This document shows positions 62,101-64,000 of a stretch of DNA of 64,000 nucleotides, one piece after another (positions within the stretch are counted from its first letter, which is position 1; every line of letters begins with the position of its first letter). The DNA lies in contig CAWICN010000001.1 in the NCBI GenBank assembly GCA_963834725.1, forward strand, positions 1,736,001 to 1,800,000. The letters run 5' to 3'. The DNA is from PALSA-693 sp963834725. GTDB taxonomy: Bacteria; Actinomycetota; Acidimicrobiia; Acidimicrobiales; Palsa-688. The notes below the pieces were generated by a model. It was not told the origin of the DNA. It was given only the letters and a program-made list of their open reading frames with translations, and ran no database searches. The translations under genes were made by a program, and so were the position numbers.

Positions 62101-64000
62101 TGTAGACGTAGGCCTCGTTGATCTCTCCGGCGAGCGTCCCGGCGAGTGTGTTGAGGGTGACCGAGTACGTGGTAAGCTCCGGCACCGTGTCGCACACAGT
62201 GAGCGCGACGCCGGGCGGCGTATAAAGGTTCGGCGTGATGAGCGGGCCACACCGCCCGACCGCGGGGCAGCCGGTGAGGTCGAGGGATGCCCGGGAGAAC
62301 GCCAGGTCCATGCTCGCGACGGCGTTCGAGACGCTGATGTTGTCGATGTACTTGTTCATCGGCAAGATCGGCGCGTTGATCGCCTGCACTTGGAACGAGC
62401 CGCTCAGGTAGACGATGAGGAACGGCTCGTTGGTCGGGATCAGCCGGCCGAACATGTCGTCGACGACCTGGAACTGCTGGCGGATCATGCGCCACATACC
62501 GATCTCGGCGAGCCGGTAGTGCCCCGCGTTGAATGAGAGCTCCGGGGACCCGGCGGTGAAGCCGGTCATCGACGATGGCACCGCCGCACCGGTGACGAGC
62601 GACAGAGCCATCCGGTAGCCGTTCACATACAGTGCGCCTCCTTCCCGCTCATGACCCGACAGCGGTGCGAGGAACGCCCTGGCCAGGTTCGTGGAGATGC
62701 CCACCGCGTCAGCGTCATAGGGGTTGTCGATGACGCCGATCGGGGAGTACTCCGCCGCCCAATAGCCGACGAGACCCGCCTTCAGCAGGTCGTCCGACGT
62801 GGCCGCCGCGATGTCGACGGTAGTGCCGTCGGTCTTGCGGATTCCGGTCCGGTTGATCGCGCCGTTGAAAAGGTAAATGTCGCGGATGTTGCCGGCCGCG
62901 CCGCTGTTGTTGCCGAGCGGCATGGCAGCACCGTTGTCGGTGAACGCGGCCCCGATCAACAGATGCGCGCCGCCCGTCGAATAGACCGCCAGACCCGAAG
63001 CGCCGTTGGTCACCGTGTGATCGGTAGGGACCGTCTGCCAATCGCCGAACGTGCCGTCGTCGTTGACCGTCCGTACCGAGATCGCGACGGTGTATCCGCT
63101 TGCCGGCGGGTTCGCGACCTTGTTGAGGAACTTCCCGGTCTGCGTGTTCGCGCCCGCGCCGGCGGGCTGGACGCTGGAAATCGTGATGTCACCGCCCCCG
63201 GAGGGGAAGCCGGAGGAATGCCCCGACATTCCGCTGCTGCTGAGCGTACCCAGGTCTTTCGTGTCGAACGGGGCGGCGTACGGATCGGCGTCGTCACCGA
63301 TAGGCGTCATTGTGTGCTTCACAATCACCATCTGGTAGAACTGGCCGCTCGTGATCGACGGCCCGGTGAACACCGGACTGGTCTCCCCGTCAGCGTCGGT
63401 GAGCTCCAGAGTCACCTTCCCGCCGCTTACGCCGACCCGATACGACATGCTCAGCTGCGGCGTCGTGATGTCCGACGCGGTCCCCTTGTACAGCAGCCCC
63501 TGATCGAAGGAGAGGTCGGAGACCGCGAAGGTCATCGCGATACTGAGGTCGCGGTTGAAGTTGAAGTTGTCGCCTTTCTTGACCTCGAAGCCGGCCCCCT
63601 TGCACAGCATCGTGTAAGGCTGCTCATACGTGAGCGCGACATGGCGCCAGCCCGACGAGAACACCGGCGGTGTCGCGGCCGCGTGCAGCACCGTGTTGTT
63701 GATTCCGATGTAGATGTTCGAGTCGTCCTCGAAGTCGAGGTCCGCGTAGTACACCACCGGGGTGTTGGTGCTCGCGGCGTATGTGAACGGGTGGTACGCC
63801 CCCGGAGTCGAAGACGGGATCGAGTGCCAGAACTCGACGCTGAAGTCGCCCTGCGTGGTCATCAGCGAGTCGATGAGCGCATCGGTCGAGGTCACAGGCG
63901 TCTTGTACGCTGCGGCGAAGCTGAGGCTCGGCGTGGACGTCTCGGCGACGAACGTCGTGAAGGCGTTGTAGCCGCCCGTCTCGAAGGTCAGCGGGTAGGA
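59161..64000 (-). CDS. Giant LamG (concanavalin-like) domain protein, partial, one frameshift
   Basis: At least 1,600 residues, still open at the right edge. The N-terminal part seen has LamG-type units: LTFETGGYNAFTTFVAETST, MTTQGDFSVEFWHSIPSSTP, SSGWRHVALTYEQPYTMLC, then a second (LSIAMTFAVSDLSFDQGLLY, GNIRDIYLFNGAINRTGIRK). A slip near 61165 separates the C-terminal 670 residues, where VYTTTSGNTDALNVNFNIKL, TIIDFKFAYTYTSKFSIKSS and YNTTGTSSFDITASLDGIES form long alternating strands. No cysteine-rich or enzymatic motif is seen. Probably secreted or surface-associated; the N-terminus with any signal peptide is outside the window. Confidence 0.75.

Noticed and set aside
60280..62536. Valine/arginine-rich plus-strand frames over the giant gene
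   Set aside because: Shadows of the minus-strand LamG protein, with no motif.
1..64000. CRISPR array or defence island
   Set aside because: No regularly spaced direct repeats and no Cas, restriction or known defence genes were seen.
50350..64000. Prophage
   Set aside because: The giant protein recalled phage tail proteins, but no terminase, portal, capsid or lysis gene is present and neighbours are glycan enzymes.

Overview
The window is GC-rich chromosomal DNA of an actinobacterium-like organism. F420-dependent oxidoreductases, a DDN-type nitroreductase-like protein, DinB/DUF664, ECF41-type sigma factors, SARP and MarC proteins, and GTG starts all point that way, but no single marker fixes the genus. 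A striking feature is damage. Many ordinary genes carry one or more single-base frameshifts, often in G or C runs (positions 7388, 11134, 15173, 42627, 46573), or in-frame stops (10881, 14363). Others are only tails of genes (folD, livG, prolyl oligopeptidase, sulfotransferase). Some lesions look like sequencing indels. The deletions, element insertions and gene tails look like real decay or assembly joins.

Layout. 1-8 kb: a SARP regulator cut by the left edge, two degraded ABC-2 transporter loci, an ECF sigma/anti-sigma-like pair, an FtsH protease with one frameshift, and a folD tail joined to a group II intron 5' end. 8-16.5 kb: an MFS exporter with its TetR repressor and a palindromic operator, a broken APH-like kinase, flavin/F420 enzymes, and an ECF41 sigma gene divergent from a carboxymuconolactone decarboxylase, with matching ECF41-type promoters on both sides, followed by a glyoxalase and a second MFS pump. 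16.9-23.5 kb: an NDP-forming acyl-CoA synthetase pair, two luciferase-like F420 oxidoreductases and a BNR beta-propeller protein.

23.8-29.6 kb is a mobile-element zone: IS3 interrupted by a RIT-type (recombinase-in-trio) fragment, a tRNA-fMet 3' half, a two-gene hypothetical cassette, a LexA-like box, and an IS630 transposase fused in frame to a truncated FAD monooxygenase. 30-39.3 kb holds small redox and housekeeping genes (DinB, three DHFR/RibD-like proteins, a double VOC protein, PPOX, SMP-30, MarC), an unusual disulfide-reductase-fold protein without redox cysteines, and a secreted protein. 40-43 kb: a truncated group II intron and a DUF5372-like fragment abut thiC, which has lost its C-terminal Fe-S cysteines but keeps a TPP riboswitch. 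43.4-50 kb: an ankyrin protein with a coupled small gene, PPOX, zinc ribbon, an FAD amine-oxidase-like protein coupled to an ECF sigma factor, then gene debris.

50.3 kb to the right edge is the most interesting part: a compact island of glycan-type enzymes. It holds a GT2 glycosyltransferase, a GT9-like protein, a three-gene overlapping operon (a GT2-radical SAM/SPASM fusion, a second radical SAM protein, a GT4-like transferase), a divergent GH5-like glycosidase, a sulfotransferase, and a giant LamG-type protein of more than 1,600 residues that runs off the window. The inferred theme is synthesis and radical modification of a possibly sulfated surface or secreted glycan. No substrate can be read from the sequence.
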